From Enterococcus rivorum (GTDB lineage Bacteria > Bacillota > Bacilli > Lactobacillales > Enterococcaceae): 64,000 nt of DNA. Shown here piece by piece: positions 39,101-49,384 of the stretch. The notes beneath the pieces are model-generated. The model had not been told where the DNA came from and did no database searches. It worked only from the letters and a program-made list of their open reading frames with translations. Both the position numbers and the translations under genes were made by a program. Position 1 is the stretch's first letter. Each line of letters starts with the position of its first letter. Location of the stretch: NCBI RefSeq assembly GCF_001742285.1, contig NZ_MIEK01000002.1:33215-97214 (forward strand). Reading direction: 5' to 3'.

Positions 39101-40090
39101 TTAGTCGTTATATCCTTTAGGATGGCTAACATGCCAATTCCAAGCTGTCTCAATAATTTTTTTTATCTCGGTATATTGAGGCTTCCATGCCAAGATAGTT
39201 TGTGCCTTTTCACTAGAGGCTACTAATCGACTAGGATCTCCTGCACGCCGTGGCATAATTTTTGCGAGAATTTCTTTGCCCGTTACTTCACGAGCTGCCT
39301 CCAGCATTTCTTTCACCGAATAACCGTTGTTACTCCCTAAATTAAAGACATCACTTTGACCACCATTTTTCAAATACTCTAAAGCAAGAATATGCGCACT
39401 AATTAAATCTTCTACTTGCACGTAATCACGAATACAGGTGCCATCTGGGGTATCATAATCCTCACCAAAAATCCCTAAATATTCTCTTTGGCCTAATGCA
39501 ACTTGTAAAATAATCGGGACTAAATGCGTTTCAGGCTGATGATCTTCTCCGATAGAAGCATCTGCTTTGGCACCGGCCACATTAAAATAACGTAGCGCAA
39601 CATAACGAATGCCATATGCATGATCACACCACTTCATCATTTTTTCCATTATCAGTTTGCTTTCTCCATAAGGATTTTTAGGCTGAGTAGGGGTAGTTTC
39701 TTTGATTGGTGTTTCCTCCGGCTCTCCGTATGTCGCTGCAGTCGACGAAAAGACAATGACCTTCACGTCAAATTCTGCCATCACTTCCAATAAAATCTGC
39801 GTACCATAGACATTGTTATTAAAATAAACTAGTGGCTGTTCCACAGATTCCCCAACCAAAGAACTAGCCGCAAAATGAATCACTGCTTCGATCTTTTCCT
39901 TTTCAAAAACAGTCCTTAAGAAATCTTTCTCACGAATATCGCCTTGATAAAATGTTGCTTGTTTATGGACAGCTTTTTTATGTCCGGTGTATAAATTATC
40001 AACAACGACTACCTCGTAGCCCTGCTGAATTAATTGATCTACTGCATGCGAGCCAATATATCCTGCTCCTCCTAAAACTAAAATTGCCAT
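39101..40090 (-). CDS. galE: UDP-glucose 4-epimerase
   Basis: A 329-residue SDR-type epimerase. The NAD motif is [14 protein letters not shown] at the N-terminus; [11 protein letters not shown] and [10 protein letters not shown] give the Ser and Tyr-x-x-x-Lys active site; the terminal domain includes [13 protein letters not shown]. It recycles UDP-glucose in the Leloir pathway and sits between galK and galT. Confidence 0.96.
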   Translation of the reverse strand: MAILVLGGAGYIGSHAVDQLIQQGYEVVVVDNLYTGHKKAVHKQATFYQGDIREKDFLRTVFEKEKIEAVIHFAASSLVGESVEQPLVYFNNNVYGTQILLEVMAEFDVKVIVFSSTAATYGEPEETPIKETTPTQPKNPYGESKLIMEKMMKWCDHAYGIRYVALRYFNVAGAKADASIGEDHQPETHLVPIILQVALGQREYLGIFGEDYDTPDGTCIRDYVQVEDLISAHILALEYLKNGGQSDVFNLGSNNGYSVKEMLEAAREVTGKEILAKIMPRRAGDPSRLVASSEKAQTILAWKPQYTEIKKIIETAWNWHVSHPKGYND

Positions 40091-40161
40091 ACTTTATTCC
40101 TCCTATTACTATTACTACTCTTATTCCAGTCGTAACAATTTGTCTTTTTACTATTCTAATT

Positions 40162-41322
40162 TTAAAGCTTTCTTGCACCATCAGCAATACTTGCTTTGTA
40201 AAAGCTAGCTTCAAAACCGATTTTTTCTTGATAGATACTCCCAACATTTTGAATAAATTCTGGCAAATTCTGTTCTTTTACTAAAGCAATAGCACAACCT
40301 CCAAATCCAGCCCCTGTCATTCGAGCGCCTAACACACCTGGATGATTTTGTGCTGCGGCAACCAATGTATCCAATTCTATACCAGTAACTTCATAATCCA
40401 CTTTCAATGATTGATGTGAATCATTTAACAGTCGTCCAAAAGTCGCTAAGTCGTTCTTTTCTAGAGCGGCTCTAGCCTTTAATGTTCGCTGATTTTCTGA
40501 AACAGCGTGTTTTGCCCGTTTGATTAAAATTTCATCTTCAATGACCTCTTGATGTTCAATAAATGTTGCTTCGTCTATAGAACCTAAAGATGGGATGTTT
40601 AAAACGGTTTGCAAACGCCTTAAAGCTTCTTCGCATTCTGCTCGGCGCTGATTGTATTTTGAATCAGCAAGTTCGCGTCGTTTATTCGTGTTCATTATCG
40701 CCACAACATATTCGCCAAAATCAGCCGGAACCAACTCATACTTCAATGTATTGGTATCTAATAAAATTGCATAGTCCTTCTTTCCCATAGCAATTGCAAA
40801 TTGATCCATAATACCTGAGTTTACACCAATAAATTCATTTTCAACCTTTTTCCCAATTAGAGCTAATGCTGTCATCTCTATAGGCAAATCAAACAAATCC
40901 TTTATTATTACCCCTGTTAATAATTCAATCGAAGCAGAAGAAGATAACCCTGCACCGTTAGGAATTGTACCATAAAATAAAATATCCAGCCCAGATTCTA
41001 TGCTATTCCCTGCCTCAATTAGATATTTAAACATACCTTTAGGGTAGTTCGTCCAATCATCCGTTGGTTGATAGGACAAGTCATCTAGACTACATTCGAT
41101 AATCCCAAGTTGAGAAAAATTCTCTGAGTAAAATCTGATTTTACGATCAGTCCTTTTTCTAGCTAACCCATAAGTCCCAATTGTAATTGACGCTGGAAAT
41201 ACATGACCTCCGTTATAATCCGTATGCTCACCGATTAAATTAATTCTTCCTGGGGCAAAATAACTACCTGTTGCTTCCTCACCAAAAATTGTCACGAATT
41301 GCTTACTGAGTTTTTTCTCCAT
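40162..41322 (-). CDS. galK: Galactokinase
   Basis: A 386-residue GHMP kinase that phosphorylates galactose. The galactokinase signature [19 protein letters not shown], the ATP loop [18 protein letters not shown] and [17 protein letters not shown] are all present. Start at ATG 41322 (AGAGG upstream); an ATG six codons earlier is possible. It is first in the gal transcript. Confidence 0.96.
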   Translation of the reverse strand: MEKKLSKQFVTIFGEEATGSYFAPGRINLIGEHTDYNGGHVFPASITIGTYGLARKRTDRKIRFYSENFSQLGIIECSLDDLSYQPTDDWTNYPKGMFKYLIEAGNSIESGLDILFYGTIPNGAGLSSSASIELLTGVIIKDLFDLPIEMTALALIGKKVENEFIGVNSGIMDQFAIAMGKKDYAILLDTNTLKYELVPADFGEYVVAIMNTNKRRELADSKYNQRRAECEEALRRLQTVLNIPSLGSIDEATFIEHQEVIEDEILIKRAKHAVSENQRTLKARAALEKNDLATFGRLLNDSHQSLKVDYEVTGIELDTLVAAAQNHPGVLGARMTGAGFGGCAIALVKEQNLPEFIQNVGSIYQEKIGFEASFYKASIADGARKL

Positions 41323-41358
41323 CTTCTTACCTCTTCTCATTCTATATTGATAAATATA

Positions 41359-41409
41359 TAGTAAAACATTTACTAAAACTTTACAACACTTTTTGTAAAA
41401 CGGTTACAA
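41359..41409 (-). promoter_or_regulatory. Operator-like dyads upstream of galK
   Basis: TAGTAAA-ACA-TTTACTA (41359-41375) and TTGTAA-AACGG-TTACAA (41393-41409) are near-perfect dyads 17 bp apart. The first is a likely GalR operator; the second resembles a GalR or cre site but misses the strict cre consensus by two bases. Both are 35-90 bp before galK. Confidence 0.6.
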
Positions 41410-41576
41410 AAAAATGTATATAATCGAAAATAGTCTAAATAGTAGCCTATTCGTCCTCCAAAATAAAAGATTGACTTTAACAACATCTATAAGCAGATAC
41501 TCTTTTACTATTGATCCTAACATTTTAATCGTCAGAATCTTTCTTCACCTGATCTTTTTTATTCTGTAAATAGTAA

Positions 41577-41622
41577 AAAATGGAGCACTATTCAAAAACA
41601 CTTCTGAATAACACTCCATTTT
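41577..41622 (-). terminator. Terminator of the sorbitol operon
   Basis: AAAATGGAG (41577-41585) pairs with CTCCATTTT (41614-41622) with a longer imperfect inner stem (CACTATTCA/TGAATAACA). It lies 41 bp beyond the srlB stop on the minus strand. Confidence 0.78.
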
Positions 41623-41662
41623 GCTTATTTTAGTTACTTTTAGCTATTTAAGAAACATTTTT

Positions 41663-42019
41663 TTACTTAATCTTTACTTTAGTTCCTTCTACTATGGCTG
41701 GTAATTCTTTCGCTTCAACATAAAGTGTTCCTGGAAGCTCAGGCGAATTTGAACCATCAAACTTTATGGTAATATGACCCAAGTCATCTAAATTTTTTCG
41801 AACAACATCCCCAACAGCAGTAATAGAATATAGAACGTCATCAAAACTAAGAATCATTCCGGTTTTAATTTCCGCTGTCGCACGCTTCATTTCGATATTG
41901 TAGCAATAATCTGCCAAGCTTTCGGGAGCATTTTCGCCAAACAAAATAACCATTTTTTCTGTTTTAAATAACTCCGCTTCTTTCCCAATTCCTGTGACGG
42001 TCGTTTCAAATACTGACAT
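41663..42019 (-). CDS. srlB: PTS glucitol/sorbitol-specific EIIA
   Basis: A 118-residue EIIA of the glucitol family (LFGENAPESLADYCYNIEMK; VGDVVRKNLDDLGHITIKFD), last gene of the sorbitol operon. It transfers phosphate to the EIIB part of SrlE. The gap to srlE is 84 bp, larger than elsewhere in the operon. Confidence 0.93.
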   Translation of the reverse strand: MSVFETTVTGIGKEAELFKTEKMVILFGENAPESLADYCYNIEMKRATAEIKTGMILSFDDVLYSITAVGDVVRKNLDDLGHITIKFDGSNSPELPGTLYVEAKELPAIVEGTKVKIK

Positions 42020-42102
42020 ACTACTCCTCCTATGCTTTTTACACTGTTCAATTTAGCGACGGTAGATACAGTCACTACTTAAATACGAACTAGTCTAAAT
42101 AA

Positions 42103-43107
42103 TTAACTATACAAACCGAAGCTTGCAATCCACGCGACTAACACACGAGGAACACCATTCAAAAATCTTGAATACAATACAGATGGAACACCAACTTCTA
42201 CCGTTTCCGCTTCAGCTTCTTCTAAGCCTAAGCCCACAGGGATAAAATCACACGCATTCTGAGTATTAATGGCGAAAAGTGCCGGCAGTGCCAGTTGTGG
42301 CGGAATATTCCCTTTACCAATTTCAACACCGATTAACGTCCCAATGACTTGTCCAATTACCGCACCAGGTCCTAGAAGTGGGGATAAAAACGGTAAGGAA
42401 CAAATGAACCCGATAATCATCAAGCCTATCGCATTGCCAGCTAAAGGAGTCATGATATTGGCAAAAACATTCCCTATCCCCGAACCTTGAATAATTCCAA
42501 TTAACAAAGAAACAAAAGCCATGAATGGAATGACTGTATTAATCATTGTCTGAACGCCATTACGGGCTGATTGGTTAAAGGTTGCTACTACTTTACCAGC
42601 CCCCATACCGATTCGAGCGATAAAACTAGTTTCTGCACGCTGTTCGGTAATTTTTTTGCTCGTATCATATTTAAACTCTCGTTTTTCACTTGACGCTTTT
42701 TCCGTTACGTTTTCTTGAACAAGCTCACTTACTTCCGCTAGTTGAATTTGATTGATTCCAACGGCTGAAACATAGATTTCTTCCGTGATATATTGTGCCA
42801 ATGGTCCACTTTTCCCTGTCGGTACTATGTTGATTGTAGGAATCCCTTTTTTCGGATAAATGCCACAACGAAGTGTGCCACCGCAATCAACAATCGCTAA
42901 AGCTACTTCTTCATCTGGAATCGATGTTTTGAAGCCATTGACTGCTTCCATACCAGTCAGCTCAACAATTTTATCAACAATTGCTGGTTTTTCGCCACCA
43001 CCAGTAATATAAATAAATTTATGTTTTTGTTGGGTTGGTGTGATTGTTAAAGGACCACCGAAGCCGCCACTACCTTTTTTTACAACAATACTTCTATATT
43101 CAGTCAT
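42103..43107 (-). CDS. srlE: PTS glucitol/sorbitol-specific EIIBC component
   Basis: A 334-residue protein. The EIIB part comes first ([34 protein letters not shown] with the phospho-Cys), then several membrane helices of EIIC2 ([40 protein letters not shown]). Start chosen at ATG 43107 because GGAGG is 8 bp before it, not at the ATG two codons earlier. Confidence 0.94.
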   Translation of the reverse strand: MTEYRSIVVKKGSGGFGGPLTITPTQQKHKFIYITGGGEKPAIVDKIVELTGMEAVNGFKTSIPDEEVALAIVDCGGTLRCGIYPKKGIPTINIVPTGKSGPLAQYITEEIYVSAVGINQIQLAEVSELVQENVTEKASSEKREFKYDTSKKITEQRAETSFIARIGMGAGKVVATFNQSARNGVQTMINTVIPFMAFVSLLIGIIQGSGIGNVFANIMTPLAGNAIGLMIIGFICSLPFLSPLLGPGAVIGQVIGTLIGVEIGKGNIPPQLALPALFAINTQNACDFIPVGLGLEEAEAETVEVGVPSVLYSRFLNGVPRVLVAWIASFGLYS

Positions 43108-43124
43108 GTTCATTTCCTCCTTTA

Positions 43125-43685
43125 TTATACTGCTAAATCTTCTGATTGGATGGTTTTGCTTAAAGTAATTCCTTGCTGTTTACAAACAAAAGCGGTTGTA
43201 AAGTCGGTAATCCAGCCACCAATAAAGTTCATAACTAATCCGACTAATAAATAACGAATTGCCAGCTCCATCGTATTCAACCCTAATTTTTCTACCCCTT
43301 GGGCAATTCCTAGCCAAACGAAAAGTTCTCCTGGATTGATATGAGGAAAAACACCATTACTCGTGTGGCAAAATTGAGCTAAAGAAGCATAATAGCTTGG
43401 TTTATAGTATTCTGGTAAGAAACGCCCTAATGTAAAGGACATTGGATTTCCTAGCATAAATGCTGCTAAAAATGGTAAAACTAAATAACGAGTCAATGGA
43501 TTTTTCGCTGAAACTCGTGCAATATTTGTCACTCTTTCTTCCCCAAGAAAAGCAATCAACGTATTCATGAAAACCATTAGCATCAAAACAACGGGAACGA
43601 TTCCTGTCATCCAGCTAATAAATGTTTCCGCTCCTGTTTGGAATAAATTCATAAATCCTTCTGCAAATTGCGTTATCACTGTCAT
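43125..43685 (-). CDS. srlA: PTS glucitol/sorbitol-specific EIIC component
   Basis: A 186-residue membrane subunit ([40 protein letters not shown]), the other half of the sorbitol channel. It is encoded 17 bp before srlE and 3 bp after gutM. Confidence 0.94.
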   Translation of the reverse strand: MTVITQFAEGFMNLFQTGAETFISWMTGIVPVVLMLMVFMNTLIAFLGEERVTNIARVSAKNPLTRYLVLPFLAAFMLGNPMSFTLGRFLPEYYKPSYYASLAQFCHTSNGVFPHINPGELFVWLGIAQGVEKLGLNTMELAIRYLLVGLVMNFIGGWITDFTTAFVCKQQGITLSKTIQSEDLAV

Positions 43686-43688
43686 CTT

Positions 43689-44168
43689 CTATACACTCCT
43701 TCTAAATTTGTTATATATGGTTGTTTTCAAAATGCTTAATTTTAAACCTATGTTTAGTATCGGCGCTGCTGGCTCTTCAATGATTTCCCCTTGGTTTACA
43801 CGTCTATAAATTTCTTGAGCATTTAAAATTGTTTTTTGTGTTAACTTATTTTCTTTTGCAACTAGTGGATGATTCGGGCTAAGATCCATTATTTTTATTC
43901 CTTTAAATGCAGGGATTCCTTTAAATTTAGCCAAAACGGTAACGCCTTGCATTTTAGCGCCTTCAATAATAACGCCTTCATTCGAAAGTGCAAACATAAT
44001 TATCGTTCCTGCTTGAACTTTTCCTGCTCGTCTGCCAATAGCCACTTTCCCTTGCTGACGCAACGCTTGGTACGTTTGATTAAAATGCTTAATTTGTTGC
44101 ATGCCAAAAATAATTTGAAGAAGATATGCTCCAACAGCTAATAACCCCATCACGTATAATGGATTCAC
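43689..44168 (-). CDS. gutM: Glucitol operon activator GutM/SrlM
   Basis: A 159-residue membrane-anchored protein of the GutM family, with an N-terminal helix (LYVMGLLAVGAYLLQIIFGM) followed by the characteristic RQQGKVAIGRRAGKV. In E. coli SrlM activates the operon. The GTG at 44168 overlaps the gutR stop by four bases (GTGA), so the genes are coupled; an upstream GTG at 44177 is too close to the ribosome site. Confidence 0.9.
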   Translation of the reverse strand: MNPLYVMGLLAVGAYLLQIIFGMQQIKHFNQTYQALRQQGKVAIGRRAGKVQAGTIIMFALSNEGVIIEGAKMQGVTVLAKFKGIPAFKGIKIMDLSPNHPLVAKENKLTQKTILNAQEIYRRVNQGEIIEEPAAPILNIGLKLSILKTTIYNKFRRSV

Positions 44169-46030
44169 ATAAACCACCCTTTCATTTTGATATAGACCAA
44201 AAACTCTTCCAATTGATTTAATTGTAAAATTTCGGCTCTAATCTCTGGTGTTGCCACCATTTTTAACATCGTATCGTATAATTCCAAAAGCTCTTGCTCA
44301 GTTTTTTCATTAATATTTTCTGGAATTCCCATTAAAAAGATAAACTGAATCATTCCAGCTTCTGTCCAAATAGGTTCCTTCAACACGCCTAAGTAAAAGA
44401 CAATCTGTTCCTGCTTCTTATTCACCGCATGGGGAAAAGCAACGCCATTATTAAAAATGGTTGTCTGTTTTTGCTCCCGTTCAAAAATAAATTGTTTAAA
44501 TGCATCGTCCACAACCTGTTCATGCAACAAACGTTCTACCATCTGTGATAGATACTCTTCGTAGGTTTCTTTCTTTTCCAATTTTGCAAATCGGATCGTA
44601 AACGCTCCTTGATTCAATCTATTTCCACGACTTAATTTGCCCCACTCATTCTTAATCCATTTATCATCAAAGATATTGGTAATTCGGATAACTGGCACTT
44701 CTGGTGGTGAGTCTTTTAATGGAATCGTCGTAAAAATAGCAAAATAATGTTTCAATTGTTCCACTTCATAGGCATGTTCTGAAAATTGCTCAATCACTAT
44801 CTCTTTGCCTAAGATGGCCTTCACCTGTCTTTTAATCAACGCTGCGGTTCCTCGTCCAGTACTACAAATAATGGCTATTTTTCTTTTCTCCTCATTTTTT
44901 GTTTGCCGTAAAACAAGCTCAAAGTAAATGGCTAGATAGCTGATTTCTATATTTGATGGCTTTCTGCTAATCTGTTTTCCTAATTCAGTAATCCCCACTT
45001 TGGCTAATTCATAAGGGAAGGGATAATTTTTTTCAATTTCATTAAAGAAAAGATCATTTGTTTCTAAGTGAAAAACCATCCTATTAATCAAAAACATTAA
45101 GTGATGCTGCATTTCTGCATACAACAAATCGTCATCAATCTCAATCAAGAAATTGTCATGAATGGCCGCCATCATTTTACGAAACAAGCGTTCTAATTGT
45201 TCTTGGTCTACCCACTTTGTATTAATGAACCCGGTATTGGTAATGGTAATCGGAAAGCTAATAAAATCTCGTTCGTACTGACTTAAAGTGATGCGGCAAC
45301 GTGTTTCGATGTGGTAAAAAAGTGTTTCTAAAACGGCATTATCTTGTGCATAATTCGTATAATGAATAATTCTTTCTTCAATCCTATGGTTATTTTGAAT
45401 CCGGTTAATGCTAATATCAATCACTTTTTTTAACAAATTGATGCTTATTTGATCTAGCTGATCTAACCCTTCCACCTCTTCCAAACTATCGATGACCTCT
45501 TCTGACAAGCCCGCTGATTTTCCTAAAAAATCATAAACGTGGTATAAATACAACAAACGGAAATTGAATTCTTCGCCTTCCAAGTACATGCCTTTGTTGG
45601 TTTTACCTGAGAGCTGAACGCCAAAAGTTGAAACTAACTCTTTCAAATACTTGATGTCCTTATTAACTGTTCCACGACTAGTTTCTAATTCTTCAGATAA
45701 ATCATCAATTAGTATATAGCCGTTTGAATCTAATAGCCGTTTTAAAATATAAGAAATTCTTTTGGTTGAAGAATTAAAATCTAGTTCACCTTTTAATGTG
45801 CCGTTCATTATTTCTAAAAACAAATCATATTCTTCTATTTGCAATTCAAAATAGCCATTTTCAAAAACAATTTTAGCGATTCCGTAGATTTCTTCATTTA
45901 ACAACGAGATACATTTTTTTATCGTTTGTGCACTTGAATGTAGCTGTACTTTTAAATCATCTATTGACACATATTTTTTTGCTGCCAGTATTTGTAATAT
46001 TTGGTACCAACGATTGACAATCGCCAACAT
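44165..46030 (-). CDS. MtlR/GutR-type PTS-controlled regulator of the sorbitol operon
   Basis: A 621-residue activator. Two N-terminal winged helices (ILAAKKYVSIDDLKVQLHSS; LIDDLSEELETSRGTVNKDI), two PRD modules, an EIIB-like domain with a Cys (IAIICSTGRGTAALIKRQ), and an EIIA-like domain with NNGVAFPHAVNKKQ (His). Phosphorylation by HPr and sorbitol EII would set its activity. It sits between srlD and gutM. The ATG at 46030 has GGAGGG upstream. Confidence 0.9.
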   Translation of the reverse strand: MLAIVNRWYQILQILAAKKYVSIDDLKVQLHSSAQTIKKCISLLNEEIYGIAKIVFENGYFELQIEEYDLFLEIMNGTLKGELDFNSSTKRISYILKRLLDSNGYILIDDLSEELETSRGTVNKDIKYLKELVSTFGVQLSGKTNKGMYLEGEEFNFRLLYLYHVYDFLGKSAGLSEEVIDSLEEVEGLDQLDQISINLLKKVIDISINRIQNNHRIEERIIHYTNYAQDNAVLETLFYHIETRCRITLSQYERDFISFPITITNTGFINTKWVDQEQLERLFRKMMAAIHDNFLIEIDDDLLYAEMQHHLMFLINRMVFHLETNDLFFNEIEKNYPFPYELAKVGITELGKQISRKPSNIEISYLAIYFELVLRQTKNEEKRKIAIICSTGRGTAALIKRQVKAILGKEIVIEQFSEHAYEVEQLKHYFAIFTTIPLKDSPPEVPVIRITNIFDDKWIKNEWGKLSRGNRLNQGAFTIRFAKLEKKETYEEYLSQMVERLLHEQVVDDAFKQFIFEREQKQTTIFNNGVAFPHAVNKKQEQIVFYLGVLKEPIWTEAGMIQFIFLMGIPENINEKTEQELLELYDTMLKMVATPEIRAEILQLNQLEEFLVYIKMKGWFM

Positions 46031-46054
46031 ACAGCCCTCCTTCTTTGTTGATTC

Positions 46055-46855
46055 TTACCCTCTAGTTTTTCCTCCTGCAACATTTGTCGTAACCCCGGTA
46101 ACGTAGCTTGAACGGCATGATAAGTAATATGAAACTAAATCTGCTACTTCCGAAAGCTTCCCGCTACGTCCAAGTGGAATTGTTTTTGTATTACTGTATC
46201 CAGCACGAAGCTGCTCCACTGTTATTCCTCTTGTATAAGCGAGGCTACTTTCATAAGCCAATGTCCGAAGACCTGTTTCTTCCATAATCCCTGGCGCAAT
46301 CCCTACAACTCGAACGTTGTATTTTCCTAATTCCTTTGCCCACGAGCGAGTAAAACTATTCAAAGCTGCTTTAGTAGCCGCATAACAACTTTGGCCTTCT
46401 GAACCTTCCAGTCCACTTTCAGAAGACATATTAATAATCACTCCTTCCCTCTTTGCAATTAAGATTCTACCAACTGTTTGCGCCATTAGATAGACCCCTT
46501 TTTGATTAATTGCCACCATTTTATCAAAAACCGAATCCGATAATTCGTACGCTCCATGAGGATCTTTCCCATCAACTAATAATCGTGGAATATTGATGCC
46601 GGCATTATTAACCAAACCATCGACGGTGCCAAATTTTTCTACAACCTGTGCGACACTACTTTCAACTTCTTCACGAGAAGTAATGTCTGTTTTTATAAAT
46701 AAAAGATTTGGATGCTTGCATTCAGCCTCTTGAATATCGAAATTAGCAACGTTTACATTTTGTTCCAGTAAGCCATGGACAATACTTTTTCCAATGCCTG
46801 ATGACCCTCCTGTTACAATGACTGTTTTCCCTGAAATTACCAACCAATCTGTCAT
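46055..46855 (-). CDS. srlD: Sorbitol-6-phosphate 2-dehydrogenase (SDR)
   Basis: A 266-residue short-chain dehydrogenase that oxidises sorbitol 6-phosphate to fructose 6-phosphate. VTGGSSGIGKSIV binds NAD(H); the catalytic Ser is in NMSSESGLEG and YAATKAALNSF supplies Tyr and Lys. The position as first gene of the sorbitol PTS operon supports the substrate. GGGAGCGG precedes the ATG. Confidence 0.92.
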   Translation of the reverse strand: MTDWLVISGKTVIVTGGSSGIGKSIVHGLLEQNVNVANFDIQEAECKHPNLLFIKTDITSREEVESSVAQVVEKFGTVDGLVNNAGINIPRLLVDGKDPHGAYELSDSVFDKMVAINQKGVYLMAQTVGRILIAKREGVIINMSSESGLEGSEGQSCYAATKAALNSFTRSWAKELGKYNVRVVGIAPGIMEETGLRTLAYESSLAYTRGITVEQLRAGYSNTKTIPLGRSGKLSEVADLVSYYLSCRSSYVTGVTTNVAGGKTRG

Positions 46856-46892
46856 ACAACTACCGCTCCCTTTCTTCTCTGTTTGTACTGTT

Positions 46893-46963
46893 AGTATAGA
46901 AGCAGCTTCGATAAAAATTAATACAGACTTTTTTTTCTACCAAGAAAAAAGTCTGTATTAATT
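46893..46963 (-). promoter_or_regulatory. 19-bp perfect palindrome and TATACT box upstream of srlD
   Basis: Arms 46916-46934 and 46945-46963 are perfectly complementary with a 10-nt loop. On the minus strand a TATACT -10 box (46893-46898) follows, while the expected -35 hexamer is poor (TTAATT) and lies at the edge of the palindrome. This fits an activator site for the GutR-type protein; a T run after the dyad also permits an attenuator. Confidence 0.6.
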
Positions 46964-46971
46964 AAGTTGTA

Positions 46972-47117
46972 TCTGAAAACTCCAGTGAAATCCAAATTTT
47001 CTGTCTAGATTTGTTTAGAAATCAGAACAGAAAAAGGAACTTGTCCGATGCATCTTCGTGGTTATGACAAAGGGGTGGCTCTGATTCATGAAAATATTCT
47101 CCACTGAGGTTCTCAGA
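46972..47117. repeat. Small inverted-repeat-bounded element, copy E2
   Basis: About 146 bp with terminal inverted repeats TCTGAAAACTCCAGTG and CACTGAGGTTCTCAGA (13 of 16 match). Related to 19269-19413. No coding content; it lies upstream of the sorbitol operon control region. Confidence 0.6.
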
Positions 47118-47221
47118 CCATCAAAATCCAAGAAAATAAATAACTATCTAAAAGTAGCTTTTTTTTGATAGTTGGTTCATAATATATACTGTAGAAACTA
47201 AATAACCAGAGGGGGATCTTT

Positions 47222-47389
47222 ATGAAAAAATTTATCTCAGGTATGCTTGTAGGCACTGCGATTACTTGTGCGGCTGTCGTTGGATTCGCTGCAACTGTTA
47301 AGAAAACTGTTTTCGATCCAATCGAAGAAAAAGAAGACATGATTGAAGAAAATCGTAAGAAAGCAATGCGTAAACGTATTTCTCGTTAA
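47222..47389 (+). CDS. DUF3042 family small membrane protein
   Basis: A 55-residue protein: one N-terminal membrane helix (MKKFISGMLVGTAITCAAVV) then a charged tail with the family hallmark DPIEEKEDMIEENRKKAMR. Function is unknown in the family, which is common in Lactobacillales. GGGGGA lies 7 bp before the ATG. The opposite-strand frame over this region is not a gene. Confidence 0.85.
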   Translation: MKKFISGMLVGTAITCAAVVGFAATVKKTVFDPIEEKEDMIEENRKKAMRKRISR

Positions 47390-47444
47390 GAAACGAATCA
47401 GATGAACCTGATTGACGCTTCTAACACATTATTTATAGGAACTT

Positions 47445-47489
47445 AAAAAAGCAGAAACAAAACGAACTTAGTTTTGCTCCTGCTTTTTT
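47445..47489. terminator. Terminator between DUF3042 gene and the FAD/NAD gene
   Basis: AAAAAAGCAG (47445-47454) pairs with CTGCTTTTTT (47480-47489), plus inner CAAAAC/GTTTTG. It includes the last codons of the convergent gene, so it can serve both. Confidence 0.78.
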
Positions 47490-49324
47490 TCTTCTCTAAA
47501 AATTTCTCTGGCTATTCCATCTGCTTCGCGAAGAGTCCATGGATTCGTCCCTGGTCTTGAAGCCGCGGCTGTTAACCAATGAATTCCTTCGGTTGGCACA
47601 CCATAACAAAATAAACCTTCATTTATTTCTCCTGCCAGATTTATCAGCTGGTTCGATTGAGGTTCTACTGACAAAGCTCCTGACAATTCTTTCTGTTGCT
47701 CTTCTGTTTCAAAATTGTCTAGCCCTGCTAAGCCATCTCTAATGAGTTGTTGCGTTAATGGATTTACACTTAAAGAATTATTGGTTCCGTGAATCCGAGC
47801 TTCAATCAAAAAATGAGCCTGGTATTTTTGCTTCGGCCATTTTTTTGAATAACTAACAAAATAACCATCCTGCATTTCAATCGTTAGCTGCGACCCTACT
47901 AAAGTGACAATACCAGCCAAGACTAATGCTTTTAACTCGGCAATTCGTTCCAAGGGCGGACCAATTGATAAAAAATTATTTAATGGTGTAAACCACTTCC
48001 AGAGCCACTTTCTATCTTCTGGCTTAGAAAATAATTGATTGTCTAGCATGAAACGAACTTCGTCCCGTAAATCTCTTAAACTATCTACCGCAGTACTGAA
48101 CGGCCCGGTAAGATTGCCCTTTTTTGCATCAGCTAAGATCCAAGTAAGATACTCTTCAAGGTATTTTGAAAAAGAATCTGTCTCTGTCAACAACCTATCT
48201 GGTTCTTCAATTAATTTCCAATCCCAGCGATCAGATTTGAAAATATCATATTTGTTGAGAAGCCCTTCTAAATCCTTTGCTTTAACAAATTCCTTAATGA
48301 ACAGATCTTTATCAAGCTCTGAATATTTTTCGTCAATCAGAGCGTTATAATAAACTAACTGAACTTCCTTTTTCATTAAACCAAAAAATAATTCTCCCGA
48401 AAGTAGCCCTTTACGTTTCAGCTTATTTAATCGTTTCATTTTTAGAAAAATCGGTTGATATTCTACCCCGTATTCCTTTTGATTTTCCCCTCTAGGATGG
48501 TAAGGAAAGCCTCGAGTTGAGCCAGCTATTATTTTCGGTTCTTCCCCAGAAGGACGATAAATCAAGCCATTTTCTGTCTCTTCATATTTGCCACCTCTAC
48601 CAGTAGTTAATAATGTCAGGTAATCGAAAAAACTCAAGCCCAATCCTCTAATTATCACTGGTGCCTTTGGTTTGATTGCCTCTAAATTGGCGTCGGCTGC
48701 ATTTTTAGGAGAGGAATAAAACAAGCGATGCTCACCAGCGTATGCTGCAAGCTCTAGCTCTTTTCCGACAAGTGCATTTTCTTGATGCCCCAAAGCCATA
48801 ATTACTTTATCCGCTGTAATTTCCACAGATTGCGTATAAACTTGAAATTTCTCTTCGTCTTTTTTAATCGCCTTTACTGTATCTCTAAAAAAGGTTACCG
48901 ACGTTTGTTCCGTCATTCTTGTTTGAACATAGGCATAAAACCATTTTTGATATAATCCATAAAAAGCTCTGCTACAGTGAGCATTGGGTGTTAAATTTTG
49001 ACTTTCTAATAAGAAACAGTGTTTCTGTTCAACTGGACTTTTTTCAATAAAATCTTCTGCATATTCTTTCGCCCATTCATATAAATTAGGTCCTTTCGCA
49101 ACGGGCCCATTGGTACTTAATGTTTCATCCGTAAAAAGAGTCACTTGGCAAGCAACCGTGTTCATCATTAATGATAACGGCTGGGTTTCACGCCAAATTT
49201 TCCCACCTGGACCATAAGGGTCAAACATCGTAATTTGCAGAACATGTTCATCTCTCGCCCATTCTACAATTCTTTCCAACGCGGAAAGACCTCTTGGCCC
49301 ACCACCGATAATTACAATTTTCAT
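47468..49324 (-). CDS. FAD/NAD(P)-binding protein
   Basis: A 618-residue protein with a dinucleotide-binding start (MKIVIIGGGPRGLSALERIV) and typical sequence of the FAD-NAD(P)-binding protein family (MFDPYGPGGKIWRETQPLSL; DKVIMALGHQENA; VIIRGLGLSFFDYLTLLTTG). The reaction is not known. Monocistronic; upstream is the long repeat-bearing gap to yqhL. Confidence 0.85.
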   Translation of the reverse strand: MKIVIIGGGPRGLSALERIVEWARDEHVLQITMFDPYGPGGKIWRETQPLSLMMNTVACQVTLFTDETLSTNGPVAKGPNLYEWAKEYAEDFIEKSPVEQKHCFLLESQNLTPNAHCSRAFYGLYQKWFYAYVQTRMTEQTSVTFFRDTVKAIKKDEEKFQVYTQSVEITADKVIMALGHQENALVGKELELAAYAGEHRLFYSSPKNAADANLEAIKPKAPVIIRGLGLSFFDYLTLLTTGRGGKYEETENGLIYRPSGEEPKIIAGSTRGFPYHPRGENQKEYGVEYQPIFLKMKRLNKLKRKGLLSGELFFGLMKKEVQLVYYNALIDEKYSELDKDLFIKEFVKAKDLEGLLNKYDIFKSDRWDWKLIEEPDRLLTETDSFSKYLEEYLTWILADAKKGNLTGPFSTAVDSLRDLRDEVRFMLDNQLFSKPEDRKWLWKWFTPLNNFLSIGPPLERIAELKALVLAGIVTLVGSQLTIEMQDGYFVSYSKKWPKQKYQAHFLIEARIHGTNNSLSVNPLTQQLIRDGLAGLDNFETEEQQKELSGALSVEPQSNQLINLAGEINEGLFCYGVPTEGIHWLTAAASRPGTNPWTLREADGIAREIFREEKKQEQN

Positions 49325-49384
49325 ACTATTCCTCCTCTCTAATAATCCTTTTATTTCATGCTATGCTGGACCATGCCAATTTAT

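Noticed and set aside
39952..40284. 110-codon plus-strand frame
   Set aside because: Antisense over the galE start and galK end; no ribosome site.
41395..41408. Strict CcpA cre site before galK
   Set aside because: The CG-centred match breaks two required positions on the left half; kept only as an operator-like dyad.
47113..47340. 75-codon minus-strand frame
   Set aside because: Antisense to the convincing DUF3042 gene and without a ribosome site.
48039..48350. 103-codon plus-strand frame
   Set aside because: Antisense inside the FAD/NAD gene; Ser/Leu-rich shadow.
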